Below are positions 51,609-59,122 of a stretch of 64,000 bases of DNA, in pieces (the first letter of the stretch is position 1; every line of letters starts with the position of its first letter). The position numbers were made by a program, and so were the translations under genes. The notes below the pieces were generated by a model. It had not been told where the DNA came from. It was given only the letters and a program-made list of their open reading frames with translations, and ran no database searches. The stretch spans positions 1 to 64,000 of the forward strand of contig JALFOF010000009.1 of NCBI GenBank assembly GCA_022773825.1. Direction: 5' to 3'. The DNA comes from Prevotella sp. (GTDB lineage: Bacteria > Bacteroidota > Bacteroidia > Bacteroidales > Bacteroidaceae).

Positions 51609-52907
51609 TTACTTCACTGTCACGAGGAAGTAGTTTTTCTTTCCGCGCTGTGCCAGGATGTATTTTCCGCCTATCAGGTCGGTGGAAGTCACGGGGCGGT
51701 TCTGGTCTGTCAGCTTTTCTTTGTTGAGCGACACGCCTCCTCCCTGTACCATCTTGCGCATTTCGCCCTTTGAGGGGAACACCTTGCAGTCGTCGGCGGT
51801 GAAGAACTCTATCGCCGGCTGCCCGAGACGGTCTGCCGGGACGGTGAAGGTTTCCACGCCTTCGAACACATCAAGGAAGGTCTGCTCGTCGAGTTTCTCA
51901 AGGCTTTCCTTGGTGCTCTTGCCGAAAAGGATGCCGCTTGCCTCCACGGCCATGTCGTAGTCGGCCTGCGAATGTACCATCACCGTGACCTCCTGGGCGA
52001 GCCTCTTTTGCAGGATGCGGCGGCCGGGGTCTTGCTTGTGCTCCTCCACGAGGGCGTCAATGGTCTCTTTCTCAAGCGAGGTGAATATCTTAATGTACTT
52101 CTCCGCGTCATCGTCGCTGACGTTAAGCCAGAACTGGTAGAACTTGTAAGGTGAGGTACGGTTGCGGTCAAGCCATATATTTCCGCTCTCGGTCTTGCCG
52201 AATTTCTTGCCGTCGGCCTTGGTAATGAGGGGGCAGGTGAGGGCGTACGCCTCCTTATCGTTGCCGAGGGTGCGGCGGATGAGCTCTGTTCCCGTGGTCA
52301 TGTTGCCCCACTGGTCGTTGCCTCCGAGCTGCATCTTGCAGTTCTTTGTCTGGAAGAGGTGGAGGAAGTCGTAGCCCTGAAGCAGCTGGTAGGTGAATTC
52401 CGTGAATGAAAGACCGTCGCGGGCGGTGCCGTTGAGGCGCTGTTGCACGGAGTCTTTTGCCATCATGTAGTTCACTGTGATATGCTTTCCGACGGTACGG
52501 GCGAAGTCTAAGAAGGTGAAATCCTTCATCCAGTCGTAGTTGTTGACCATCTCGGCGGCGTTAGGACCTTCTGCTTCGAAGTCAAGGAACTTGGCAACCT
52601 GCGCCTTTATGCACTCTTGGTTGTGGTAAAGTGTCTCCGTGTCGAGCAGGTTACGCTCCTGAGACTTGCCTGAGGGGTCGCCAATCATGCCCGTGGCACC
52701 ACCCACGAGGATGATGGGTTTATGTCCGCAGCGCTGCAAGTGGCGCAACATCATGATGCCGCAGAGGTGTCCTATGTGCAGGGAATCGGCGGTAGGGTCG
52801 GTTCCGAGGTATGCGGTGACCATCTCCTTTTGCAGCAGTTCCTCTGCTCCCGGCATGACCTGTGCGAGCATACCGCGCCATTTCAGTTCTTCTATAAAGT
52901 TCTTCAT
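51609..52907 (-). CDS. tyrS: Tyrosyl-tRNA synthetase
   Basis: I start at ATG 52907 ([12 protein letters not shown]), giving 432 residues; the ORF-track start adds 23 atypical ones. Class I motifs are present: HIGH-type [10 protein letters not shown] near residue 47 and KMSKS-type KFGKTESGN near residue 230, and a C-terminal S4-like RNA-binding domain. It charges tRNA-Tyr. It is the last gene of a minus-strand group from metK. Confidence 0.95.
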   Translation of the reverse strand: MKNFIEELKWRGMLAQVMPGAEELLQKEMVTAYLGTDPTADSLHIGHLCGIMMLRHLQRCGHKPIILVGGATGMIGDPSGKSQERNLLDTETLYHNQECIKAQVAKFLDFEAEGPNAAEMVNNYDWMKDFTFLDFARTVGKHITVNYMMAKDSVQQRLNGTARDGLSFTEFTYQLLQGYDFLHLFQTKNCKMQLGGNDQWGNMTTGTELIRRTLGNDKEAYALTCPLITKADGKKFGKTESGNIWLDRNRTSPYKFYQFWLNVSDDDAEKYIKIFTSLEKETIDALVEEHKQDPGRRILQKRLAQEVTVMVHSQADYDMAVEASGILFGKSTKESLEKLDEQTFLDVFEGVETFTVPADRLGQPAIEFFTADDCKVFPSKGEMRKMVQGGGVSLNKEKLTDQNRPVTSTDLIGGKYILAQRGKKNYFLVTVK

Positions 52908-52959
52908 CGTTGTATTGTTTGTTTTTCTATGTCGGGTTTGTAATGCCTTTGCCGCGTGT

Positions 52960-53181
52960 TCACGGCACGGGGTCATAGCCGGAGCCGCCCCATGGGTGGC
53001 ATCTCAGCAGGCGTTTCAGCGCCAGCCACAGTCCTTTCAGCGGCCCGTGCTTCGTTATTGCCTGGCGTGCGTACTCTGAACAGGTTGGTGCGAAGCGGCA
53101 GGAGGGCGGCGTAAAGGGGCTGATGCACCTCTGATAGAAGAGTATCGGCAGCAGCAACAGTGTGGTAATCAGTCTGCGCAT
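52960..53181 (-). CDS. yidD: Membrane protein insertion efficiency factor YidD
   Basis: The 73-residue protein matches Yid[21 protein letters not shown] near the N-terminus with its conserved cysteines, and [16 protein letters not shown] at the end. It helps insertion of membrane proteins with YidC. It overlaps rnpA by 13 nt. Confidence 0.95.
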   Translation of the reverse strand: MRRLITTLLLLPILFYQRCISPFTPPSCRFAPTCSEYARQAITKHGPLKGLWLALKRLLRCHPWGGSGYDPVP

Positions 53182-53549
53182 AGGCTCTCTGAGGCTCTCT
53201 TCAGCAGGTTGCGGACCTTTGCCGCGACCTTCTCCGTGGTGTGATGACGGCTGTCCAGCCAGATGAATGCCATGACAGCGCTGGTGCCGGCGGGCGTGGT
53301 GAGCAGGTGTTTGTTGGTTCTGTACGCCTCGCGCACTTGCCTTTTGACGCGGTTTCTATCTACGGCGTGCCTGAAATTACGCTTCGGCACCGAGATGAGC
53401 AGTTGGTTCTCCCCGCCCTCCACGGTGCATATCACGAGTCGCAGGGGGTATGCCGCGAACGATTTGCTGCCGCCAGGCTGGAACAACCTGTCGATGAGCA
53501 GTCGGCTGCAGAGTCTCTGTGACTTTGGCAAAGCGTTTTTTTTGTCCAT
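53169..53549 (-). CDS. rnpA: Ribonuclease P protein component
   Basis: The 126-residue protein has the RnpA motif [15 protein letters not shown] near residue 72 and [12 protein letters not shown] before it. It binds the RNase P RNA for tRNA 5' processing. The order rnpA-yidD is widely conserved. It follows hemD by 41 nt. Confidence 0.94.
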   Translation of the reverse strand: MDKKNALPKSQRLCSRLLIDRLFQPGGSKSFAAYPLRLVICTVEGGENQLLISVPKRNFRHAVDRNRVKRQVREAYRTNKHLLTTPAGTSAVMAFIWLDSRHHTTEKVAAKVRNLLKRASESLCAD

Positions 53550-53590
53550 GGATAGCTTGTCTTTTGCCCTGTCGTTCCTTTTCTTTTGCC

Positions 53591-54340
53591 TTATTCTTCC
53601 TCCTCTTGCAGGAAGTGCCTTAGTGCTCCTGTCATTGAGGGATACCTCTCAGTGGGTGCTTCGAGGGCAAGGCTCAGTCCCATTTCTCTTACTGCTTTTG
53701 CCGTAGCGGGGCCGAAAGTGGCTATCTTTATGTCACCGGGCTTCATGTCAGGGAAGTCCTCATGCAGTGCTTTTATGCCGGCAGGAGAGAAGAATATCGC
53801 CATGTCGTAGTCGAAATTCTTTTTCTCTTCCTCGGTGAAGTTGTTGCTCACCGTGCGGTACATCACACATTCCTTGTGCTTGAGGTCCTTGGAATCCAGC
53901 AGTTTCGTTATGGTATCGTTCGCCACATCGCTCATTGGCACGAGGTATTTCTCCGTCTTGTGCTTCGTCATGGCGGGCAACAGGTCGTCTATCTTGCCCG
54001 TTTCGCCGAAGAATATCTTGCGTTTACGGTATGGAGCGTACTTCTGTATGTAGAGTGCTATGGTCTCTGTGACGCAGAAGTACTTTGTGGTCTCGGGCAT
54101 GGTGATGCGCATTTCCTTTGTCAACTGGAAGAAATGGTCTATCGCATGGCGTGAGGTGAACACGATAGCGGTATAGTCCGGGATGTTGACCTTTTGCTTT
54201 CGGAACTCTTGTTGCGTCATTCCTTCGACCTTGATGAATGGTCTGAACACTAATTCTACGTCGAAGTCACGCGCTATGTCATAGTAGGGCGACTTGTCGC
54301 TGGTGGGTTTTGGCTGTGATACCAGAATCTTTTTTACCAT
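53591..54340 (-). CDS. hemD: Uroporphyrinogen-III synthase
   Basis: The 249-residue protein is a divergent HemD: FTSRHAIDHFF near residue 62, MSDVANDTITKLL near residue 140 and the C-terminal FFSPAGIKALHEDF and FGPATAKAVREMGL. It closes hydroxymethylbilane into uroporphyrinogen III. Assignment rests on these motifs and on the hemD-rnpA-yidD-tyrS order, which I recall from Bacteroides. It follows the DUF4271-like gene by 10 nt. Confidence 0.85.
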   Translation of the reverse strand: MVKKILVSQPKPTSDKSPYYDIARDFDVELVFRPFIKVEGMTQQEFRKQKVNIPDYTAIVFTSRHAIDHFFQLTKEMRITMPETTKYFCVTETIALYIQKYAPYRKRKIFFGETGKIDDLLPAMTKHKTEKYLVPMSDVANDTITKLLDSKDLKHKECVMYRTVSNNFTEEEKKNFDYDMAIFFSPAGIKALHEDFPDMKPGDIKIATFGPATAKAVREMGLSLALEAPTERYPSMTGALRHFLQEEEE

Positions 54341-54350
54341 AGGTTTCTTC

Positions 54351-55130
54351 CTATATGTTTTGTGTCAAATAGATAGCTACGACAAATATTATTCCTGTCA
54401 GTAAGGCGAGGGGCACGGCTTCCAGGGTGCAAAGGTACAAAAAAAACTGCAATATGGCGTTTTTCTTGCGGAAAAAGATGTTGTACGACTTGTAAAAGCG
54501 TAGTGCCAGCGTCGCTGCGAGCGTCACCGCGAGCAGCTTCAGTGTGGTTTCCGCGCTCAGTTGGAAGTAGATGTGCAGCAGGGTGAGCGGCAGTAGCAGC
54601 GCGCCTTGTACCGCCATGAGGTAGAGTCTCGATATGTTGTCGAGGTGTCTTTGGCGTTTTTCGAAGAACACTCCGTGTACTATCAGCATCAATAGCTCGC
54701 GTACGGTGTAGTATGCCGCGAAGATGGCGCAGAAGATGCCCAGTGTGGCGTAGTGTCCGAGCGTGTAGTCGCTGTTGGTGTAGTGCGCGGTGACGGAGTA
54801 GGCGAGTATGCCCAGCAGTATCACTCCTTGCAGGCAGAAATACGTTTGGTATTGCATCTCGTTGGCTGTCTCGCGCATTTCCGCCGAGTTCTCTCGTGGC
54901 ATGCGGAAAAGGTTCTTCGTCTGGAAGCGTATCAGGCGCCACGATTGTGCCATGGTAATCATGGAAACGATTATGCAGAGCATCAGCGCCATGGTCACGA
55001 GGCTGTCGTTTACCAGTGAGTAGGGCACGGGGTCGCCTGCCACGCCCAACCTTCCTGCGGGTATTTCTTCGTGGAAGAAGGGTGTGCCTTTGAAGTAAGA
55101 CTCCCTGTATATCGTGTCCCTGACAGTCAA
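54351..55130 (-). CDS. DUF4271-like polytopic membrane protein
   Basis: The 259-residue protein has about six to seven hydrophobic helices and a short soluble N-terminus (MTVRDTIYRESYFKGTPFF). It matches my memory of DUF4271 proteins encoded next to hemD in Bacteroidetes. Function unknown. It starts 8 nt after metK ends and precedes hemD by 10 nt. Confidence 0.75.
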   Translation of the reverse strand: MTVRDTIYRESYFKGTPFFHEEIPAGRLGVAGDPVPYSLVNDSLVTMALMLCIIVSMITMAQSWRLIRFQTKNLFRMPRENSAEMRETANEMQYQTYFCLQGVILLGILAYSVTAHYTNSDYTLGHYATLGIFCAIFAAYYTVRELLMLIVHGVFFEKRQRHLDNISRLYLMAVQGALLLPLTLLHIYFQLSAETTLKLLAVTLAATLALRFYKSYNIFFRKKNAILQFFLYLCTLEAVPLALLTGIIFVVAIYLTQNI

Positions 55131-55138
55131 TTTCGTGT

Positions 55139-56389
55139 TTACTTGAATTCTTTTTTGAACTTCTCCACGAGGTCAAGTTTCTCCCATGTGAACAGTTCCA
55201 CCTCTATTTCCTTTGTCTGGTGGTATGCGGAGGTAAAGGTTTTCTTTATTGTGTGTGGCATACGCCCTACGTGTCCGTAGGCTGCTGTCTCCACGTACAT
55301 GGGCTGACGGAGCTTCAGTGTGCGTTCTATTGCCTTGGGACGGAAGTCAAACAGTGTCTTGAGCTTGGCGGCAATTTCGCCGTCTGTCATCCCGACATGG
55401 CTCTTGCCGTAGGTGTTTACGTATATGCTGACGGGTTCTGCCACGCCTATTGCGTAGCTCAGCTGTACCAGTATCTCGTCTGCCACGCCTGCTGCCACGA
55501 GGTTTTTGGCTACGTAACGTGCCGCGTAGGCTGCTGAGCGGTCCACCTTTGAGGGGTCTTTGCCGGAGAAGGCTCCGCCGCCGTGCGCGCCACGACCGCC
55601 GTAGGTGTCCACTATTATCTTGCGTCCCGTCAGTCCGGTGTCGCCGTGTGGGCCGCCGATGACGAACTTTCCCGTGGGGTTGACGAAGTATTTTATGTCG
55701 TCGTTGAAGAGTTTCAGCATCTTTTCGTCCTGCAACTGTGCCTTGACGCGTGGTATGAGAATGTTTATCACGTCCTCCTTGATTTTTGCCAGCATGGGTT
55801 CGTCGGCGTCAAACTCGTCGTGCTGTGTTGATACTACTATGGTGTCAATGCGCTGTGGCACGCCGTTGTCGCTGTATTCCACTGTCACCTGCGACTTGGA
55901 GTCTGGTCTGAGGTATGTCATCACTTTGCCCTCGCGTCGTATGTCGGCAAGGGTTTTCATCAGCAGGTGTGCCAAATCCAGCGTCACTGGTATGTATCGG
56001 TCGGTCTCGTTGGTGGCGTAGCCGAACATCATGCCTTGGTCTCCGGCTCCCTGTTGTTCCTCTTCCGCCCTTGACACGCCTCGGTTGATGTCCTGGCTCT
56101 GCTCGTGTATGGCTGAGAGTATGCCGCAGGAATTGCCGTCGAACTGGTATTCGGACTTGGTGTAGCCTATGCGGTTGATTGTTCTGCGTGCTATGGTTTG
56201 CAGGTCAATGTATGCCTCGGATGTTACTTCGCCCATGAGCACCACCTGTCCCGTGGTCACGAAGGTTTCTATTGCGCAGTGTGACTTGCTGTCGTATGCG
56301 AGGAACTGGTCCAGTAGTGCGTCGCTAATCTGGTCGGCCACCTTGTCTGGGTGGCCTTCTGAAACTGATTCTGAGGTGAAAAGGTACAT
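55139..56389 (-). CDS. metK: S-adenosylmethionine synthetase
   Basis: The 416-residue protein contains [20 protein letters not shown] at the N-terminus, [16 protein letters not shown] near residue 115 and a [16 protein letters not shown] glycine-rich loop near residue 267. It makes SAM from methionine and ATP, supplying the radical SAM enzyme and the methyl cycle; the MTA/SAH nucleosidase in this window recycles by-products. The gene starts 144 nt after rpsO, with a hairpin between. Confidence 0.96.
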   Translation of the reverse strand: MYLFTSESVSEGHPDKVADQISDALLDQFLAYDSKSHCAIETFVTTGQVVLMGEVTSEAYIDLQTIARRTINRIGYTKSEYQFDGNSCGILSAIHEQSQDINRGVSRAEEEQQGAGDQGMMFGYATNETDRYIPVTLDLAHLLMKTLADIRREGKVMTYLRPDSKSQVTVEYSDNGVPQRIDTIVVSTQHDEFDADEPMLAKIKEDVINILIPRVKAQLQDEKMLKLFNDDIKYFVNPTGKFVIGGPHGDTGLTGRKIIVDTYGGRGAHGGGAFSGKDPSKVDRSAAYAARYVAKNLVAAGVADEILVQLSYAIGVAEPVSIYVNTYGKSHVGMTDGEIAAKLKTLFDFRPKAIERTLKLRQPMYVETAAYGHVGRMPHTIKKTFTSAYHQTKEIEVELFTWEKLDLVEKFKKEFK

Positions 56390-56453
56390 GATGTTGTGGT
56401 TTGTAAGGCGGCTTTGCGGGAACCGTGTGTTGTTTTTGTTGTCTTATAATCGG

Positions 56454-56492
56454 AGAATCCCACATAAGCGACAATGTAGCTCATGCGGGATT
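56454..56492 (-). other. Hairpin between rpsO and metK
   Basis: GAATCCC-type 15-nt arms (with G-U pairs in the minus-strand RNA) enclose about nine bases. The sequence after it on the minus strand is not T-rich, so it is not a clear terminator; it may separate rpsO and metK expression. Confidence 0.55.
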
Positions 56493-56533
56493 CGGCCTGT
56501 TTCGTTGCTTTTCTGCGCAATAAGGGTGTTTGC

Positions 56534-56803
56534 TTACTTACGCAGACCGAGAGCCTTGATGATGGCACGGTAGCGGTTGATGTCGCGGTTGTAGAGGTAA
56601 TCAAGGAGTGCGCGGCGCTTGCCTACGAGCTGTGTGAGGCTGCGTGCTGTCTTGAAATCCTTGTGATTACTCTTCAAGTGCTCCGTGAGGTGCTTGATGC
56701 GGAAGGTGAAAAGAGCAATCTGGCTCTCTGCTGAGCCTGTGTCTGTTGCTGACTTGCCGTACTGTCCAAAGATCTCAGTCTTCTTTGTGCTGTCTAAATA
56801 CAT
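56534..56803 (-). CDS. rpsO: 30S ribosomal protein S15
   Basis: From ATG 56803 (MYLDSTKKTEIFGQYG) the product is 89 residues, the usual S15 length, with TGSAESQIALFTFRIKHLTEHLK-type core (shown only in part: TGSAESQIALF) and RRALLDYLYNRDINRY. It binds 16S rRNA early in 30S assembly. The ORF-track start adds 22 atypical residues. Confidence 0.97.
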   Translation of the reverse strand: MYLDSTKKTEIFGQYGKSATDTGSAESQIALFTFRIKHLTEHLKSNHKDFKTARSLTQLVGKRRALLDYLYNRDINRYRAIIKALGLRK

Positions 56804-56926
56804 GATGTTGTTGGTGTGGTTGATGGTTAGTTCTTGACTATTACATCCTTCTGATGAGCGGTGCCCCAACCACTTAATTGCACTGTCATCACCCGAATGC
56901 AGCTTTGCCTTTCGTGCTAAGCGGGT

Positions 56927-56959
56927 GCAAAATTACTACATTTTTCTGGAATACGGAAA
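56927..56959 (-). promoter_or_regulatory. Promoter for rpsO
   Basis: Minus strand TAATTTTGC (56935-56927). The -33 region (TTTCC at 56959-56955) is a weak match. Confidence 0.6.
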
Positions 56960-57121
56960 CTTTTGCTATGGCAAGGAAGTGTAGTTAAATATTTTTAACA
57001 AGAAATCACTCGGGAAGACTAATAGCGTGGGCAAGTGGGAGTTAGGGAACTGCTGTGGGAGAGTGTTTTTGTATCGTTGACGGTTGTTTGCCGGCGTGTC
57101 GGTGTGTGGTGGCGCGGGTTG

Positions 57122-57205
57122 TGTAAAAGCATAGAGATTACCGTGCAATAGCTATGCTTTTACATTGTGATAGCTATGCTTTTACTTTGTAATCGCATTG
57201 CTTTT
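57122..57205. repeat. AAAAGCATAG repeat cluster F, reaching into mtnN
   Basis: GTAAAAGCATAGAGATTAC and inverse units GCAATAGCTATGCTTTTAC, GTGATAGCTATGCTTTTAC and GTAATCGCATTGCTTTTG at about 22-nt period. The last unit encodes the end and stop codon of mtnN. Confidence 0.9.
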
Positions 57206-57922
57206 GTTTTTCACGAGTTCTTCCACTATCTTTGCGTTGGCTTCCATCAGTGCTGTTGAGGCGCGGCGCAGGTTGGTTTGGAAGGTTTCCATGTCGTCGG
57301 TTTCGGCGTCGCGCAGGTTTGTCACTGCTTTCACAAGGAGCAGTGGAGTGGAGAAGAGGCTGCAGACGAAGCCTACCGCCGCGCCTTCCATCTCTTTCAG
57401 TCGTCCGCCGTTTTGGTCTATTATGGCTTCTTCTTCCGCCGTCATGTCGAAGGAGGAGCCTGTCGTCACCTTGCCCGTCGCCATGCCGAGGCGTTGCGCG
57501 AGGGCTGCCGTGCCCTGCCATACGGGGTAGTTGCCGAGCCCTTGTGTGGCCCATTCGTTGTCGCCGGGCACGCGGCGGTCGTGGAACATCACGCCGCTGC
57601 CGAGATATACGCGCCCCACCTCCGCGCCGTACCGTTGCCATGCGCCGCAGGTGCCGCTGCTGATTACAATGTCGGGGCGCAGGCGTTCTATGGCTGCCAT
57701 GGTGGTGATGGCGGCTGCCTCGCAGCCTATGAGGTCGCGGTCATGCTGCCTTCCGTTGTGTACCACGTATATTTCCGCCTCGCCCACGGTGCCGCGGTAG
57801 AGCTGGCAGGGCAGGGGAGCGAAGAAGTCGGGGGCGTGGCGGAGCGCGAAGTGTTCTGTCAGCGGTTGTGCCTCGGCACGCATCGCTATGATGTAGCATA
57901 TCTTTTTCATCGGTGTCGTCAT
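57182..57922 (-). CDS. mtnN: 5'-methylthioadenosine/S-adenosylhomocysteine nucleosidase-like
   Basis: The 246-residue protein belongs to the PNP/UDP phosphorylase superfamily; the first ATG (MTTP) or ATG 57910 (MKKICYIIAMRAEAQPL) could start it. VISSGTCGAWQ near residue 100, KEMEGAAVGFV near residue 190 and KAVTNLRDAE near residue 212 fit MTA/SAH nucleosidases. It would cleave MTA or SAH to adenine and a ribose derivative in the cytoplasm. Futalosine hydrolase and related nucleosidases cannot be excluded. The last seven residues (KSNAITK) are encoded by a cluster F repeat unit. Confidence 0.78.
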   Translation of the reverse strand: MTTPMKKICYIIAMRAEAQPLTEHFALRHAPDFFAPLPCQLYRGTVGEAEIYVVHNGRQHDRDLIGCEAAAITTMAAIERLRPDIVISSGTCGAWQRYGAEVGRVYLGSGVMFHDRRVPGDNEWATQGLGNYPVWQGTAALAQRLGMATGKVTTGSSFDMTAEEEAIIDQNGGRLKEMEGAAVGFVCSLFSTPLLLVKAVTNLRDAETDDMETFQTNLRRASTALMEANAKIVEELVKNKSNAITK

Positions 57923-57984
57923 TGGTTTCTATGCCCGGCGTAAGGCTTGTGGGGCGTCGGTGCGCTACGTTGGCATCGCTGTTT

Positions 57985-58017
57985 GCAAAGGTACTGCTTT
58001 TTCTTTGATTGTGCAAG
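57985..58017 (-). promoter_or_regulatory. Promoter for mtnN
   Basis: Minus strand CTTG (58017-58014), 20-nt spacer, TACCTTTGC (57993-57985). Confidence 0.7.
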
Positions 58018-58099
58018 CGTGTCTGACGTTTATCTGTCGCGCGCGCACTTATAATAACTTGTAGTGGCGTGGCATGGTGTTATGGCGGCGTGTGGGTGC

Positions 58100-58160
58100 A
58101 AAAAAATCCTCGCCCCATGGTGACGGCATCGTGTTTGTAGTGCCGTGCATGTGGCGAGGA
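58100..58160 (-). terminator. Intrinsic terminator of the basic secreted protein gene
   Basis: Minus strand TCCTCGCC...GGCGAGGA arms (58160-58153 and 58114-58107) with an inner GCAC/GACGGCA stem, followed by a T-run of six to seven. Confidence 0.85.
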
Positions 58161-58220
58161 CTAACATTATCCTATTTATCCATTACCTTGTTTCTCTGTG
58201 TTGTACCATTTTTCGTGGCG

Positions 58221-58889
58221 TTATCGGCGTGCCCCGCGGTGCTTGTGCTGCCTTGGCTGTTGCCACTTCTGTGGCTGCTGGCGCTGTGTGGCGAGCTTTT
58301 CGAGGTACTCTATGTACTTCTCGTCGCCGAGGAGGGTGCGCAGTTCTGAGCGATAGCCTTTCATAAAGGCCTGTATCTTCTCTCTGTTCTCTTTCTGCTT
58401 TGCCATGAACTGCTGGCGCTGTGCTTTGCGGTCGTCAGCTTTTGCGGCGGCGTCCTTCTGCGCGTTGCCCTTCTCTTCCTTCTTGATCTTCTTCTTGTCG
58501 GACTTCTTGTCCTTCTTGTCAGCTGTCGCGGGAGCCGCTGGTGCCTCTGCCTTTGCCGGGCGCATGGCTTGCAGCATCTCACGCATCTCGCCTGCCTTCT
58601 TGCGTTTCAGCTCTTTTACGGCCTGCACTTTCGTGCTGTCAAGGCCTATGGAGCGTATGGCTTGCATATTGATAACCATGTCGCTCATGCCCTGTCGCTG
58701 CGTTTTCTGCTTCATTTGGCGTGCCATTGGCATCTGGCGGCGGCACTGGCTGCCTGCGTTAGTTTGGCAAGGTGTGCCGCAGCACTCTTGTTTCGGTTTA
58801 TCCTGGCACGCTTTGTCGCAGTTGGCGGGCTGCGCTGACGTTGCAAGGGTCATGGTGGCGCACATAAGCGCGATGATAATCTTCTTCAT
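58221..58889 (-). CDS. Secreted basic, coiled-coil protein of unknown function
   Basis: The 222-residue protein has a signal peptide (MKKIIIALMCATMTLATSAQ). A cysteine-rich stretch follows (NCDKACQDKPKQECCGTPC, residues about 22-42). Then come Lys/Arg/Gln-rich helices (about 80-200) with an AAPATADKKDKKSDKKK low-complexity middle and a basic tail (QHKHRGARR). Its helical pattern of LDSTKVQAVKELKRKKAGEM is reminiscent of Spy/LTXXQ-type or DUF4890-like periplasmic proteins, but I do not recognise it with confidence. It is monocistronic, with its own terminator. Confidence 0.65.
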   Translation of the reverse strand: MKKIIIALMCATMTLATSAQPANCDKACQDKPKQECCGTPCQTNAGSQCRRQMPMARQMKQKTQRQGMSDMVINMQAIRSIGLDSTKVQAVKELKRKKAGEMREMLQAMRPAKAEAPAAPATADKKDKKSDKKKIKKEEKGNAQKDAAAKADDRKAQRQQFMAKQKENREKIQAFMKGYRSELRTLLGDEKYIEYLEKLATQRQQPQKWQQPRQHKHRGARR

Positions 58890-59003
58890 AGTCGTATGCG
58901 TTTTCTTGTTTTGGGGTTATTGTAAGCGTTGTGTTCTCAGAACGTTCTGACTATATGACGCGCGGTGTCGCGAAAGGTTTAAGGTGGTTTCAATATTTAA
59001 CAC

Positions 59004-59042
59004 ACAAAAAAAGACCCACCTACAATCACTTGCGAGTGGGTC
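59004..59042 (-). terminator. Intrinsic terminator of the pectate lyase gene
   Basis: Minus strand GACCCAC (59042-59036) pairs with GTGGGTC (59019-59013), followed by a T-run of seven. It lies 81 nt after the stop codon. Confidence 0.85.
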
Positions 59043-59122
59043 CACATGTTGTGTACAACTAATGTAATTGATGTTAATTACATTCTTCTAAAAATAGCGT
59101 TTGTCGTATTTTGTGTGACTTT

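Noticed and set aside
54334-55176. 280-aa minus-strand ORF
   Set aside because: Frame-shifted shadow of the DUF4271-like gene; lacks the hydrophobic pattern of that frame.
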